Below are positions 47,358 to 58,105 of a DNA stretch of 64,000 nucleotides, piece after piece. The notes beneath the pieces were generated by a model. That model was not told the origin of the DNA, ran no database searches, and was given only the letters and a program-made list of their open reading frames with translations. Numbering within the stretch: position 1 is the stretch's first letter; each line of letters opens with the position of its first letter. Source of the stretch: Syngnathus acus (taxonomy: Eukaryota; Chordata; Actinopteri; Syngnathiformes; Syngnathidae); the NCBI RefSeq assembly GCF_901709675.1, contig NC_051093.1, positions 7,927,553 through 7,991,552 of the forward strand. The letters run 5' to 3'. The position numbers and the translations under genes are program-made.

Positions 47358-48566
47358 TCATGTCTTGGACAATTTAGGGAAGATGGCTTTTATCGTTGAA
47401 GGTGTAAAATTCCCAGAAGACACGGTGGTCTCCACTCCCTCCAGTCTGTGAGAAGCAGCAGCGTCTGTCTTACTGGTGCTGCATTCCAAGAAGGGCATCC
47501 CGATCTTCTTCACTTGTCCGTCTTTGGTTAGAAGGCAGCGACTGCAGAGCAGCCTGAGGATGGCTCTCCTCATGTCCTTGCTGGTCAGAGTGTAGATGAT
47601 GGGATTGAGAAGGGAGTTGAACATGGCGATGCCCAGGAAATAGTCAGCCTTGAAGAGCACTTGACACTGTTTGGTCGGGCAGAAGAAGTCGAGCAACAGC
47701 AAGATGAAGAGCGGCAGCCAGCATGCGATGAAGACTCCCAGGACTATGGTGACGGTCTTGAGCAGGGCCATGTACTTTTGGGACTTCCGGCACAGGCCTT
47801 TTCTTTGCGGGCCTGAGCCGAGTCGCTGGGTGTTGGACTTAACGATGCGGAAGATGCGCACGTAGAGAACCACAATGGACATGAGGATGGCGATGAAGAC
47901 GGTGACGCAGAAGAGGATGTAACTCTTGGCGTAGAGCGGCAGGACGGTGGAGCACTGGTCCAGCTGACCCATACAGTTCCAACCCAGAACAGGCAGGACG
48001 CCCAGCAGCACGGACAGCACCCAGCTCGCCCCGATCAGGGCGAACATTCGGCCCTGCTTGTCGCCCTGGTACGGCTTCATCCTCACCATGGTAACGTGAC
48101 GCTCGATGGCGATGGCCAGGAGACTGATGACGGATGCCGCCAGCATGATGAACACGCCCCCTTCTCTTAGGAACCACAACACAGGGGTCATGCTTAATGT
48201 GTTGGCACCAGACGTCATGAGGTTGACCATGTAGGCGAACCCTGCCAGCATGTCGGACAGAGTCAAGTTGCCCAGTAAATAATACATGGGCACATGGAAC
48301 TTCTTGTTCTTCCAGATGGCCACGAGCACCACGGCATTTTCTAGAATGATAAGCAGGCAGACCAGCAGAAAGGCAATGGCCTCCGGTTTGAGTCCTTCCT
48401 TGTATTTGTTCTCCTTCAGCTTGCCTGTGAAGTTGTAGTGCTCGAGGATGACCGCATTACTCTGGTACTCCCGAAACATCCGAAGCAGGTTTCCTGTTGA
48501 CGGGGAGAAGCCCATCTCGGATGGAGTTGCCACAGCGTAAGCAACGTGGATAGAATCTGTTGACAT
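47358..48566 (-). CDS. s1pr5: sphingosine-1-phosphate receptor 5-like GPCR
   Basis: Class A GPCR for the lysophospholipid S1P at the plasma membrane; 402 residues in one exon. Seven membrane spans are visible, from AIAFLLVCLLIILENAVVLV through FNSLLNPIIYTLTSKD. Family hallmarks: HYNFTGKL glycosylation segment before TM1, WFLREGG (the Arg-Glu pair that binds the S1P headgroup), ERH in place of DRY, GWNCMGQLDQCSTVLPLYAK, CWLPLF in TM6, and NPIIY in TM7. A palmitoylation-type cysteine cluster (LLCSRCLL) follows helix 8. S1PR5 is preferred over S1PR1/2/3 mainly because human S1PR5 neighbours ATG4D and KRI1; sequence alone leaves S1PR1/S1PR2-like affinity possible. The start at 48566 is supported by a plausible acceptor (TTAATTTCCAG) ending 9 bases upstream. 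This gives an N-terminus longer than in human S1PR5; MGFSPS, 17 codons in, is an alternative. Confidence 0.9.
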   Translation of the reverse strand: MSTDSIHVAYAVATPSEMGFSPSTGNLLRMFREYQSNAVILEHYNFTGKLKENKYKEGLKPEAIAFLLVCLLIILENAVVLVAIWKNKKFHVPMYYLLGNLTLSDMLAGFAYMVNLMTSGANTLSMTPVLWFLREGGVFIMLAASVISLLAIAIERHVTMVRMKPYQGDKQGRMFALIGASWVLSVLLGVLPVLGWNCMGQLDQCSTVLPLYAKSYILFCVTVFIAILMSIVVLYVRIFRIVKSNTQRLGSGPQRKGLCRKSQKYMALLKTVTIVLGVFIACWLPLFILLLLDFFCPTKQCQVLFKADYFLGIAMFNSLLNPIIYTLTSKDMRRAILRLLCSRCLLTKDGQVKKIGMPFLECSTSKTDAAASHRLEGVETTVSSGNFTPSTIKAIFPKLSKT

Positions 48567-48575
48567 GTTACTAGT

Positions 48576-51500
48576 CTGGAAATTAAATCCTCAGATGTGG
48601 GCTTGGTTATATAGTCTTCTGGTGCTGCATTGTTTTCCTCTTTGTAATGAATTTTATAATGGGGGGAAAAATGTGTCCAACTATGGCATGCAAGTGTTTC
48701 CTTTGATGCGGTCCAATAGGATTTCCTGCGGTTTGAGAATGTTTCACATTTTTTCACTTCCTGGATTGCACAGAAGGGGGCGATGCGAGCCTACCTGCAT
48801 AGGTCAAGAGAGAGGGAAAAAGAACAGAATTTGAAAAAGAATACCAAGAAAGTCATTAAAAAATATTTTCTTGCTTTCATTTTCAAATTATATCTCGAGC
48901 TGCATTTTTGCAATTTCACACTAAATAATCATGATGGGAAAAGCCACCACAATTTGAAAATGACAGCTAACCACACGCTGCAATAAATTAAAATCGCTGG
49001 CAATAGCAGGGTGGGGGGGGGGAAAGAACTGAATTCTGAACGAGAGTCAATGAAACCCCAAAATATACTAAATTCGAAAAATAACGCTTTATGATGATTT
49101 TTCTTTGTTTAAAACACAATAGACCGAATTGCTGAAATCCTAGAAATTTAACAGTATAGTATTACAAAAGGTAAAACATATACGGTATTAAAATATAAAG
49201 TAATCACGTTTGGATAAAATGTCTCATTTGAACCGAATAATATTTAAATGTTATTTGAGGAGAGGCTGCGTACCACCACGAAGCGTACATCGTATTTATT
49301 ACATCTACAATAATAAGAACGTCGCAAAGTCAAATCCGTTCAAAGCAGCTTTCAAGTTTTCACGCACCTGTAAGCAGGAAAAAAATAAATTAGAAAACTC
49401 CAGCGAAAAGTTGACAAGTAGCATCGGAAGATGTGACGAGCTTCTCACACGACAGCGACGTGAGTGGGAATGACACGGCCCGGGACAGCAGTCCACGCTG
49501 AGTGGGCTGTCCCTACTCTTAACGGTGTCCTTCACTCGTTCCTCTCCCTCCCAGAGATGTTTTCGAGTTTGGCTTCAGGCTCGATGGATTTCGGGGAAGA
49601 AAATGACGCCATCAGATCAATCTGTTTAAAAAAATATTTTAATCGTAGTTTTGTAATTGAAAATAAATTGACAAAATTGATTTGGCTGCAGACACAAGAC
49701 GAAATAAAAGAAAATACAGTAGAAAAAAAAAAAGCATAAAACACAAAAACAGAGAGAGTAATTCTAATACAATCACAAATTACCAAACAAAATCCTGATT
49801 TGCAATCTAATTTGCAAACTAATCATACCTTCCTTCATGCAATGATTTATTATGGATGACAGAGATGAGCAATTTTTGAGACAATTTTTCTTAGACATTC
49901 AACTTTACAGCCATGTAAATCAAATCATGCTAGGTAGAGACTGCAATGGTCCAAGGGACTATCGTCTCGTTAAAGACCATGCAGGCATTATTCATTATTT
50001 TAATGTATTTAAATTGCTGCACCACAAGTACAATGTTGGGCTTCCATCTGCTTCCTACGTGATTGTGCCCCAAAATGAGTTTGGTGGATCCCTGACTGAC
50101 CTCACAACAACAAACAACTTGGAATGAACAAACGCAGTGATTGTGAGCCAGACCTTCGTTTTTGATTGTGATTGTTGTCATTCGCTGCAATGAGTTGAAT
50201 CGTATCCCCAGTTCAACATTCTGAGATATAGCTTTAATATTATGATGTCTATTCATGAGCTGGGATGACAGAGAGTTGAATCATTCATTTCCTGTAATAC
50301 TGAATATTTCCCCGCATAATCATCAAGGTCACAGCACTCTGAAGGTCATCTAAATCCACCAGCGTTGGTGTCGATTAGACCCTGAAGGACGAGGATGTTA
50401 CGTAAGTCGAGGGCGAGTTTGAGCGAGGGTCTGCTTCTCTAAACAGGAAGCTGTCTCATTGTGCCTCGAAAAGAGAGGGATATCCTTGTGAGAAACACAC
50501 ATGAGGTCATTGGTGGGATTTGACTCATACACAAGTGGGAAGGAATGCGTCACTCCACAATGACGTCCACAGATTTCCACACCTGGAAGTTTTTGCCTCA
50601 TAAAGTATCTTTCCAAACCTTTCTTAAAATAACACCTGCTCCTCGTCCATGTTGGTCACTTTAAGGTTCTGGTGGTCTGCTTTTACTCATGCAGCCCCCC
50701 CCCAACCCAAGTGATAACCAGGTCTTCGTGAGCCCTGTTAGCAGGATGGCAGTTGCCCCCCCCCCCTGCTGTGTCACAGTGACAAGCTCCCAGTATGGGG
50801 CCTCAGATTAGTTAACACACAAAGACGTGGCGGCAGGGCTCGCTGCTCTGCCCGTTTTGGTTCCCACAGTAGGGATGTGCTCCGTCACTACTGCTTCAGC
50901 CCTCAGGCTACAAACAAGCTCGGAGTGACAAACGCAGGCACACCCAGTCTGCCTTGGGGGAGGGCGGGGCGGGACGGGGGTCTCTTTATTCACTCGGTTC
51001 TGTTCGAACACTCCTGGTGATATATTTCCTGTGACGTGAGTGAGCGCACAGAAAGGATGCCCATTTATGACTTGTGTACAAAGTGCACGTTTAGTACCTC
51101 AAACGTTGTTTCTTGGGGAAACCCTACGTTGTCATGGCAACAGCGTTTTGCCAAAACTAGCGAACTTTGTGCTTTTTTTTTTGCGTTATGAAGGCCTAAA
51201 CACTCCTGCGAGAATAAAACGTTTATTTACCGTATGATCATGTGGGCAATGGTGCAGCAGCTTTTAAAATCAAAATTTGAGAGAAAATTCAAAATGGCCA
51301 CCATTGTTAGTTTTACATATGCCTCTAAAAGACTTTTTGTAGCTCTTACGCTTGTAGAATTAGGTGGAACGTGCAACCGGGGTGAAATTCTAATTTTGTT
51401 GATTGCCGTTCACTACAGCACGCTTTGAAAACGCTGAACTTTTTTTTTTTGCTCTAAGGTGTTAGTGGTCACCCTTATGATGCAACGTCACACCTTAAAA

Positions 51501-54500
51501 TGAGGTTCACACCTCACCTCAGCACACAGCCTCCACTTTTTTCTCCCTTGTCGTCACTTTTGCTGTGCTAGCAACAGTGTGAATCAGCAACAATGAAGAA
51601 GCGAAACTCATAATCTAGAAAGCTCCCAATGAGTTATATTTAAACTCCGACGAAGTGTTGTAGTGGCTCCCAGACATTTATGGGAATCCTGCAAATAGAG
51701 CGCCAATGTCAGCTTTTGTCTGCCGCGCTGCTGTTTCATGTGCAGCTGCGTTGGTCACTGACAGTTTGAGTTCCTAATAAGGGGAGAAAGGAAGCATATG
51801 GGAAAATGTTGCATTTTTACATTCATTCCCTGGAGCGCTACAAATCCATACAGCAAATGTACACCCGGCTGCAACTCTCTAGATAAGACAATATTGGGGG
51901 TTAAAAATAAATAATTCCTCAAGTACATTTTTAACAAGAGGTGTGGGAGGTTGCTGAAGTTAGTGGGGATTTTAGGACACAGGAAATGACTTCCTCAATG
52001 GAAAATTCTCATTATATTTGAATGGCAGTTGTGTCTATATGCAAACACAAACATCCTTATGTCCAATGTAAACATTCTTTGGTTCTCACCCCAAGATGCA
52101 GAGTTGTCTGTAGCAAGAATGTATTTGGCCAACCAGCAGTTCTGGAAGCAATTTGAATGTGTTGGTTAAAAAAATAAATAAATAAAACATCCCATCTTCT
52201 AGTGTGTGTGTGATAAATATAGAGACTCAAAGCAAATGACTTCACATACAGTATGGAATATTTATGGTAAACATTTTTCTTTGAAGCGTATAAACATGAT
52301 GCCATTGCCAGAAGTCCCTTCAATTAAGTGAAACGCATTAACCACCTTAAACAACAGCGTGTATTTTTCTAGTTTTATTTGGGCAAAGGTCATTGAGGTA
52401 ACAGACTCATTTGTTACATATCAACTTCTTCTTGCATAACATGCGATACAATCTATCATAAAAGCATTCCAAAGTCTGGATATTAAAATGTACAGATCTT
52501 AAGTACAGAGGGAAACATTTGTAGAGCTGAAAAAAAAATCATTGAAAATGCTGAACTATACATGCAGGAGACATAATATGCAAATATACTCATGACGCTA
52601 ATTAGCATACTACAGATCGATTCATTCGGATACCTAATGACACATCTGATGACTCAACAATCTATTTTTATTTTGGTCTATTTACTTATAAATGTCCCTT
52701 AAATAAAAGTGAAATGGTATGATAATTATAAAAAAAAATTAAAAAAAAGGTTCATGTCACCATAGGCAGCCCATTATATAGTAGTATTCGAATAATGGCA
52801 TTGGAGTAAATGTTAACATGTGACGTCAGTCCCCTTTCCATGTCATATTTTCCTCTATAGTGGCTTTGTATTGATCCATGTTAGGCTCTTCAAGCACATT
52901 TCTGCCACATTTGAAAATGTCACCATCAACCTTTCACCTTTGCCCCCGTCCCGCATTGTCTGATAAGACCCGACTATAGTGCTAGTTACAGTTTGTAGGC
53001 ATGCAGGTGTCACGTCGAGGTCACTCACTAGTTTGGTCATGCATTTTTCTCCCACTTAACCGTTGGATTGACATTTGGAAAGTTAATTTTTATGAAAGCA
53101 TGTTTTGTTCATACAGCAGCACTTTGAGATGAGCTTGAAGGCAAAGAAAAAAAAAAGGGAGTTCTTGCATCGGGCAAAGGGAGGGGATTCTGGAAAGGAT
53201 AAAGGCTGTGCGGTGGAGGAAAAGGGGGTCATGAGAAGTGGGGAGAGATTTCTGCAACCTCCCTTATTTTCTTCTCAGAGGGATTGCAGCCATGCAGTCA
53301 TAAATTCTTTGCATCCTGGAATTGACACCACCTGAGTTAGATTGTTTTCAAAATACCAGATCCACAAAAGATTCAAATAATTACCCTCAGTCTTCACAAC
53401 AAAGTGATAAGAAACCTCCACCAGCATGTTAGTTAATGAATAAAAGCCTGTAGATAAGTATAACAATCACAACCTAATACAAATTCAGGAAATGATAGAG
53501 ACATTAACCAAAGGAGTTGATTAACGATGAAGGAAAATGACGGAAAAGTCATTTTAGGAAACGGAGCATAGTTGAAAATTTCACACGAGCAGATTTCCTA
53601 TCAGGAAAGCTTTTGTGAGAATAATGCAGCCAAACACAGTAGGACTGATAAGTTAAGATAACAAAGCCATATTGGGTAAGCCAGTCCTCCTTCGACTGAT
53701 TACACTACATCACTTGCTTTACTTCGAAATTGGTGCTCAGCAAGTATTTTGCCCTTTGACCCTAACACGAAGGTAGTCTTGAATGCAAACGTCCAAGCCA
53801 GTTTTAACAACTCTAAAAGTTGATGACAAAGCACTCTGGGATTTTCATGTCATTTACATTCTACTTTTCATATTGTCCCACAGTGAGGTTAACTTGCGGT
53901 TTAAAATGGAAATGGTCACCGGTGCAAACTCAAATTCTCCCCCAAAAAACTTTAACTTGCTATTAATGCAGCACTAGTGTATCCGTGCGCTTATATATGT
54001 TATCCCATGGTTACATCTTGGCAGTATTTTTGCAAAGATTGTGGTGAACTCATTTCCCGTGACCATTTTCAAAGTATTTTGGGATTCCACACAGCTGCAA
54101 TTTTTTTTTTACTTGAGAACACATTACGTGTAAGTAGCAATTTCATTGAAAAACAGCAATAGGTTCATAAAATAAATTTTGCTGAGCACCAAAATAAAAA
54201 TCCTGTACACTAGAGAGGATATTCTGCAATGTATCTATAAGCAAAACATATGCAAAGCGGCACTTGCAATGTTGGCTTCCTCTTATTGATGTTCTGTTTA
54301 AACTCCGAAGAAAGCACAATGTATGCTATTCCACGGGGGCTCTCAAAAGCAAAGCCCCCCCACCCCCCCCTCTTCATTCCCAGTGAATGTGCCGTGGGCC
54401 CACGAAGGGGAAACTGGCAATCATTTTGGCTTACCCACACCATCCCAGTAGCCAACCTGATCCTGTACTTAAGTCAAACCAAAAGTATTGTTATTCGCTA

Positions 54501-56440
54501 TTTGGTTTCTTGACTATTTCCCATATAAACAAGAAGAAGAGAAAAAGAAAGGAAATGCTAGCCAATCAAGAAGCACTTAAATGAAAAATCTCTATGTGCT
54601 TCAATGGTTTATTTTTAAACAAGATTAAATCATTCTAGTCACCAAAAGAGGAAGATACATGACGTAAGGATTTTTTTTTTCCTTTTTAATTAATGGGTTG
54701 CTTGCTTTTTTCCTCTCTGCTTGCAAGGTTTCAAATCACTAATCATTTTAAGATGTTTAGTTGCTCTGATTTTTCCATTTCCTGTGACTGAGGCATCAAA
54801 AAAAGAAAAATGCGTGCGAAAGTACGATTCTCGTTAGAATAACCGGCGGAACAGGTCGTTTGTCTTTGGCACTCTTAGCGTTGATAACCCAGACGAGACG
54901 ATCCACGGGGTGAATTACTCAACGTTTTGTAGGCTTTGTGCTTTTATTGGCTGACACATGGCCAAGCTCTGGAACCTATTAAAACCAGCTCAGCTTGATG
55001 TGCACATGCACACAGCACAGCATATGTGCACACTTCATTGAAGCATGTGCATGCTCACACAGGCACACACTGTTTACACGTAGGGGAAACACAACATGTG
55101 CGTAACAACGTGAAAGCTGACTTGTTGAATTTAATTCATCCTGACTGTGATTTAATTTTTAGCAGCAGACTTTTCTTTTAACTCATTCAGTGCCAATGAC
55201 GGTTATAGACGTCAAAGATATTAACTGAGCGAATGAGTTCATCTATGGATATCCGTCGACTTTTAAGTTATTTGCTATCACTCCACTGCACTTAGCGATC
55301 TAGTTTTGCCTCCAAACCAAAATTGCAGTCTAGACACAGACAGGATATGAAAATCTATTAGGACCAGTTGTTGGATTCCAGTTGCTGTCAGTGACCCTGT
55401 TTGCCTTCAAGCACTACAACAGTGGCACGTCCAAACACATAGACAGGTTAAAGGACACAAGGGACACCAGCTCACTTGAGGCAGTTACGTGGACGTGAAG
55501 CTATGTGAACTATTTGACCGTAAACCCAAAACAGGAGTTTGCTTCTTCAGCCTCGGGGGCTCTAACATTGCTGGGTTGGTTTTTGGTTCCGAGCGAGCCA
55601 AAAGCTACCTCATCCGTACATTTTGCAGTAATCATACTCTGTTACATATTTGTTGATATTTCTTGATAACTGGCGTCGACACTGATGTTTGTTTTGATGA
55701 GCTGTCAAAAAGGAATGGAAAGATGTGTCACTGTAGGAGAAGGTAATTTGTTTGAACATATGGTTGCTGTTGCCATCATGATTAGCTTGCGAAATTCTTT
55801 GTTTTTTTTGCCTGATATTCATTGGTGTCCTCGTCTTGCATCGATTCAATCCAATTATCCTCTAATTCCTTCCCCTCTGTCCTTTCTCCCTCTCCATTGA
55901 GTCACATGTTTATGGATGGATTTTTTTTTTTCCCCCCACAGAGGCCTCCCCTGATAACCAAACAGATAATTACAGGTTTGAAACGGAATGAGGTTTTCGA
56001 CATCAGATGTGATGGTTTTTGTTGAAAAGGAAGGCTTTTTTAGAGAAAAAAAAAACTAAGGCAGATGCTTGAACTCAGCCAGAACGACAAGAAGCTGAGG
56101 TTGTTTTTTCCCTTCCCTTTGAATTGCAGCAGCTGTAAAGACGTTGCTCTTCCAACCAGTTGAATCCAAAACCCCTGCTGCCATGTGTGTGTTGTTAGGA
56201 TTAAAGTATTCTGCTTGACAAGAGACAGCAGCAATGAGCAATGTCTGGATGACATATGGAGGGAGTCCATTGAGGGCAGTGAATACTGAGGAGTAACAGG
56301 GATGAAGTGCCAAGGTCATTGGTCGTGATTCTCCCAAGACCTTGTCTCACAGATAGCTTTTGTTTCCCTCTGAACTCGTCATCTTTGTCTTGCTCCATAA
56401 ATACTTCACCCTCTTGGGTTTGCTATTCAAACTATATAAT
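48576..56440. other. long stretch without recognised genes
   Basis: About 7.9 kb with no exon chain, tRNA or long ORF that I can support. It probably contains a non-coding first exon and promoter of s1pr5; the GC-richer patch around 49430-49560 is a candidate. It also holds low-complexity CA-rich sequence near 54995-55080, C-runs (50694, 50755, 54354) and a short palindromic MITE (55180). Confidence 0.6.
55180..55239. mobile_element. 60-bp palindromic MITE-like repeat
   Basis: Bounded by perfect 9-bp terminal inverted repeats, AACTCATTC and GAATGAGTT. The core is GCCAATGACGGTTATAGACG followed by TCAAA. A second, inverted, partly decayed copy is at 32421-32480. Confidence 0.7.
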
Positions 56441-56446
56441 AAGAGG

Positions 56447-56920
56447 TGCGTCAGAAAAGTTCCAGGATTGGTATCACAGATTCTGTTTACTATGACTTGG
56501 AGGCCTTGTGAACACTTGCTACAGCAACAGGAAATCAACTAGCATGTCTACAAAGAGATCCTGTGGCATTTGTTCAGTGTGCAAGAAGAGACGAGAGTTG
56601 TGGCAGGAAAACTCTTGTCACCATGACAACACGGCTGCTTATAATGCCGTGAGCATCCAACGGTTCCCGGCCAAGAGGAGCATTGCTGTGCTGGAACAAC
56701 CGCCCCACTCACCCAACCATGTGATTTCTTTCACCACCTCTTTCCCAAGCTCAATGGGGCCATCAAGGGGACCCTTTTTTTGGCAGTGACAATGGAGCTG
56801 TGGAAGAAGCCTGAAGAATCCTTCCAGGAATGCAAGCAGTGTGACAGAAAAGGCTAATGAAGTGCTCTAGCATCAGGGAGGGCTGTTTTCAAGGGAAAAA
56901 CTTTTAGTTTATACATGCAT
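56447..56920 (+). pseudogene. dead mariner-type transposase remnant
   Basis: The left edge GTGCGTCAGAAAAGTTCCAG resembles a mariner terminal repeat. The remnant then shows a frame reading KKRRELWQENS, CHHDNTAAYNAVSIQRF and SIAVLEQPPHSP. After a shift to another frame it reads HLFPKLNGAIKGT. These correspond to the HDNAPAH and PPYSPDLAPCDFFLFPKL segments of mariner transposases, including part of the catalytic D,D34D region. The N-terminal DNA-binding half is missing and there are frame breaks, so it is a non-functional fossil. Confidence 0.8.
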
Positions 56921-57431
56921 GTGTTTCTCACTGTATTAAAATGATTCATATTTTTATCAGTCAGGTCTCAAAGTGAAGTTTTGGCATCATCGGAGCGCTG
57001 AGCTCAGACAATGACACTGACACTAATGTGAGCATGAAAGGCTAATGACGGGAAAAGCAGCGGGGTGAGAAATGGCTGAGAGCGCTGTGAACCGGGCCAA
57101 TGGCAAAAAACAAAGAAGCGAATTGTGCTGTTGTTTGTTGTTATTTGCCTGAGTCCAATTAAAAGGAAAAAAAAAAACATGAATGGTAAATTTGTTGACG
57201 CTACGTTAGGCAAAGCAGTAGCCCGGCAATAAAAACAATGGTTTGATTTCATAATTTCGTTATGCTAGGTTATATAAAAATATAAATTCACCCAGTAGGT
57301 CTGCTTTTGGGTGGAGTAGGTGTTTTACTTTGCACACCACAAAACATCACACCTCAATGTTGCCTATCGTTTGTATCTAGAACTGTCAAAATTAAATATT
57401 TTAAGTCGATTGTTCAATTGGTTAGTCCTGA

Positions 57432-57673
57432 GGTCCCCAACCACCGGGTTGAGAGGGCACATAAATACATAATATAAAAAAAAATCAACCCTGATCTTAA
57501 GCTCCCAAGAGGGCAAGGAAAATAAAAAAAAAAACTACAAAAAGAAAGAAATAGTCGTATCATTTGATTTCATCGTATTTATATATTTATTATAAATTTA
57601 TTCATGTAAAGGCCAGTCCGCGAAAATATTTCTGATACGTAACCGGTCTGCGGCGCAAAGAAGGTTGGGGACC
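57432..57673. mobile_element. hAT-like non-autonomous element (MITE)
   Basis: Terminal inverted repeats GGTCCCCAACC (57432-57442) and GGTTGGGGACC (57663-57673) enclose about 220 bp of AT-rich, non-coding DNA with ACCGG and GCGGCGCAAAG near the right end. The layout resembles hAT-type MITEs widespread in vertebrates. No clear target-site duplication was seen. A single end of a similar element is at 62745-62758. Confidence 0.7.
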
Positions 57674-57735
57674 ACTAGTTGCTTGTGAGCTGCACCATAA
57701 AACCATATATGTACCTTCCATGTAACACGAGCAAG

Positions 57736-57808
57736 GGTTCCATAGCGTAGTGGTTAGTGCTCTGGTCTCTCACCCCAGAGACCTGAGTTCAAAATCCAAG
57801 GATGAACC
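57736..57808 (+). repeat. tRNA-like SINE head, left flank of the array
   Basis: GGTTCCATAGCGTAGTGGTT has a good tRNA A box, and the anticodon arm is CTGG / CTCTCAC-like with anticodon CTC. The T-arm and half of the acceptor do not pair, so this is a tRNA-derived pseudogene or SINE head. It is homologous to the inverted copy at 62611-62682. Confidence 0.65.
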
Positions 57809-57895
57809 TGAATGACCACTACAAAGAGAAAGAATTAAATGTCTCATTTTGTTTATTTATTTATATAAATGTATTATTTATTCATATTAAGGCCG

Positions 57896-58103
57896 TAGTG
57901 ATGTGCATTCCAGTTCTTTTAAGTGAACTGAAAGATTCGTTCAAACGAATCGTTCAACGAATTCTTTCAGTGAACGAGAGTGAACGAATCACTTCCTAAA
58001 GTGATTCGTTCTTTTTTCAGTTCATATGACTTCAACGAGTAAGTGTCAGTAATGCGCATTGAAGCTGGTGCCACCTGGCCGTAAAACAAAACGAAGAAAA
58101 TGA
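57896..58103 (+). repeat. left copy of a duplicated hAT-like end
   Basis: Begins TAGTGATGTGCATTCCAG and has internal palindromes such as GATTCGTTC/GAACGAATC. It ends with a segment from CATATGACTTCAAC to AAGAAAATGACG that recurs at 62918-63003. The telomere-like array starts directly after it. Confidence 0.7.
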
Positions 58104-58105
58104 CG

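Noticed and set aside
47839-48177. 112-codon open frame overlapping s1pr5 on the same strand
   Set aside because: Shadow frame of the GPCR, Arg/His-rich with no recognisable domain.
49852-50127. 91-codon open frame with mixed composition
   Set aside because: No family recognised, no splice or promoter context, and the length is within chance for AT-rich DNA.
57736-57808. Possible functional tRNA (anticodon CTC)
   Set aside because: The T-stem and inner acceptor pairs fail; the related inverted copy at 62611-62682 also lacks a matching acceptor. Treated as SINE heads.
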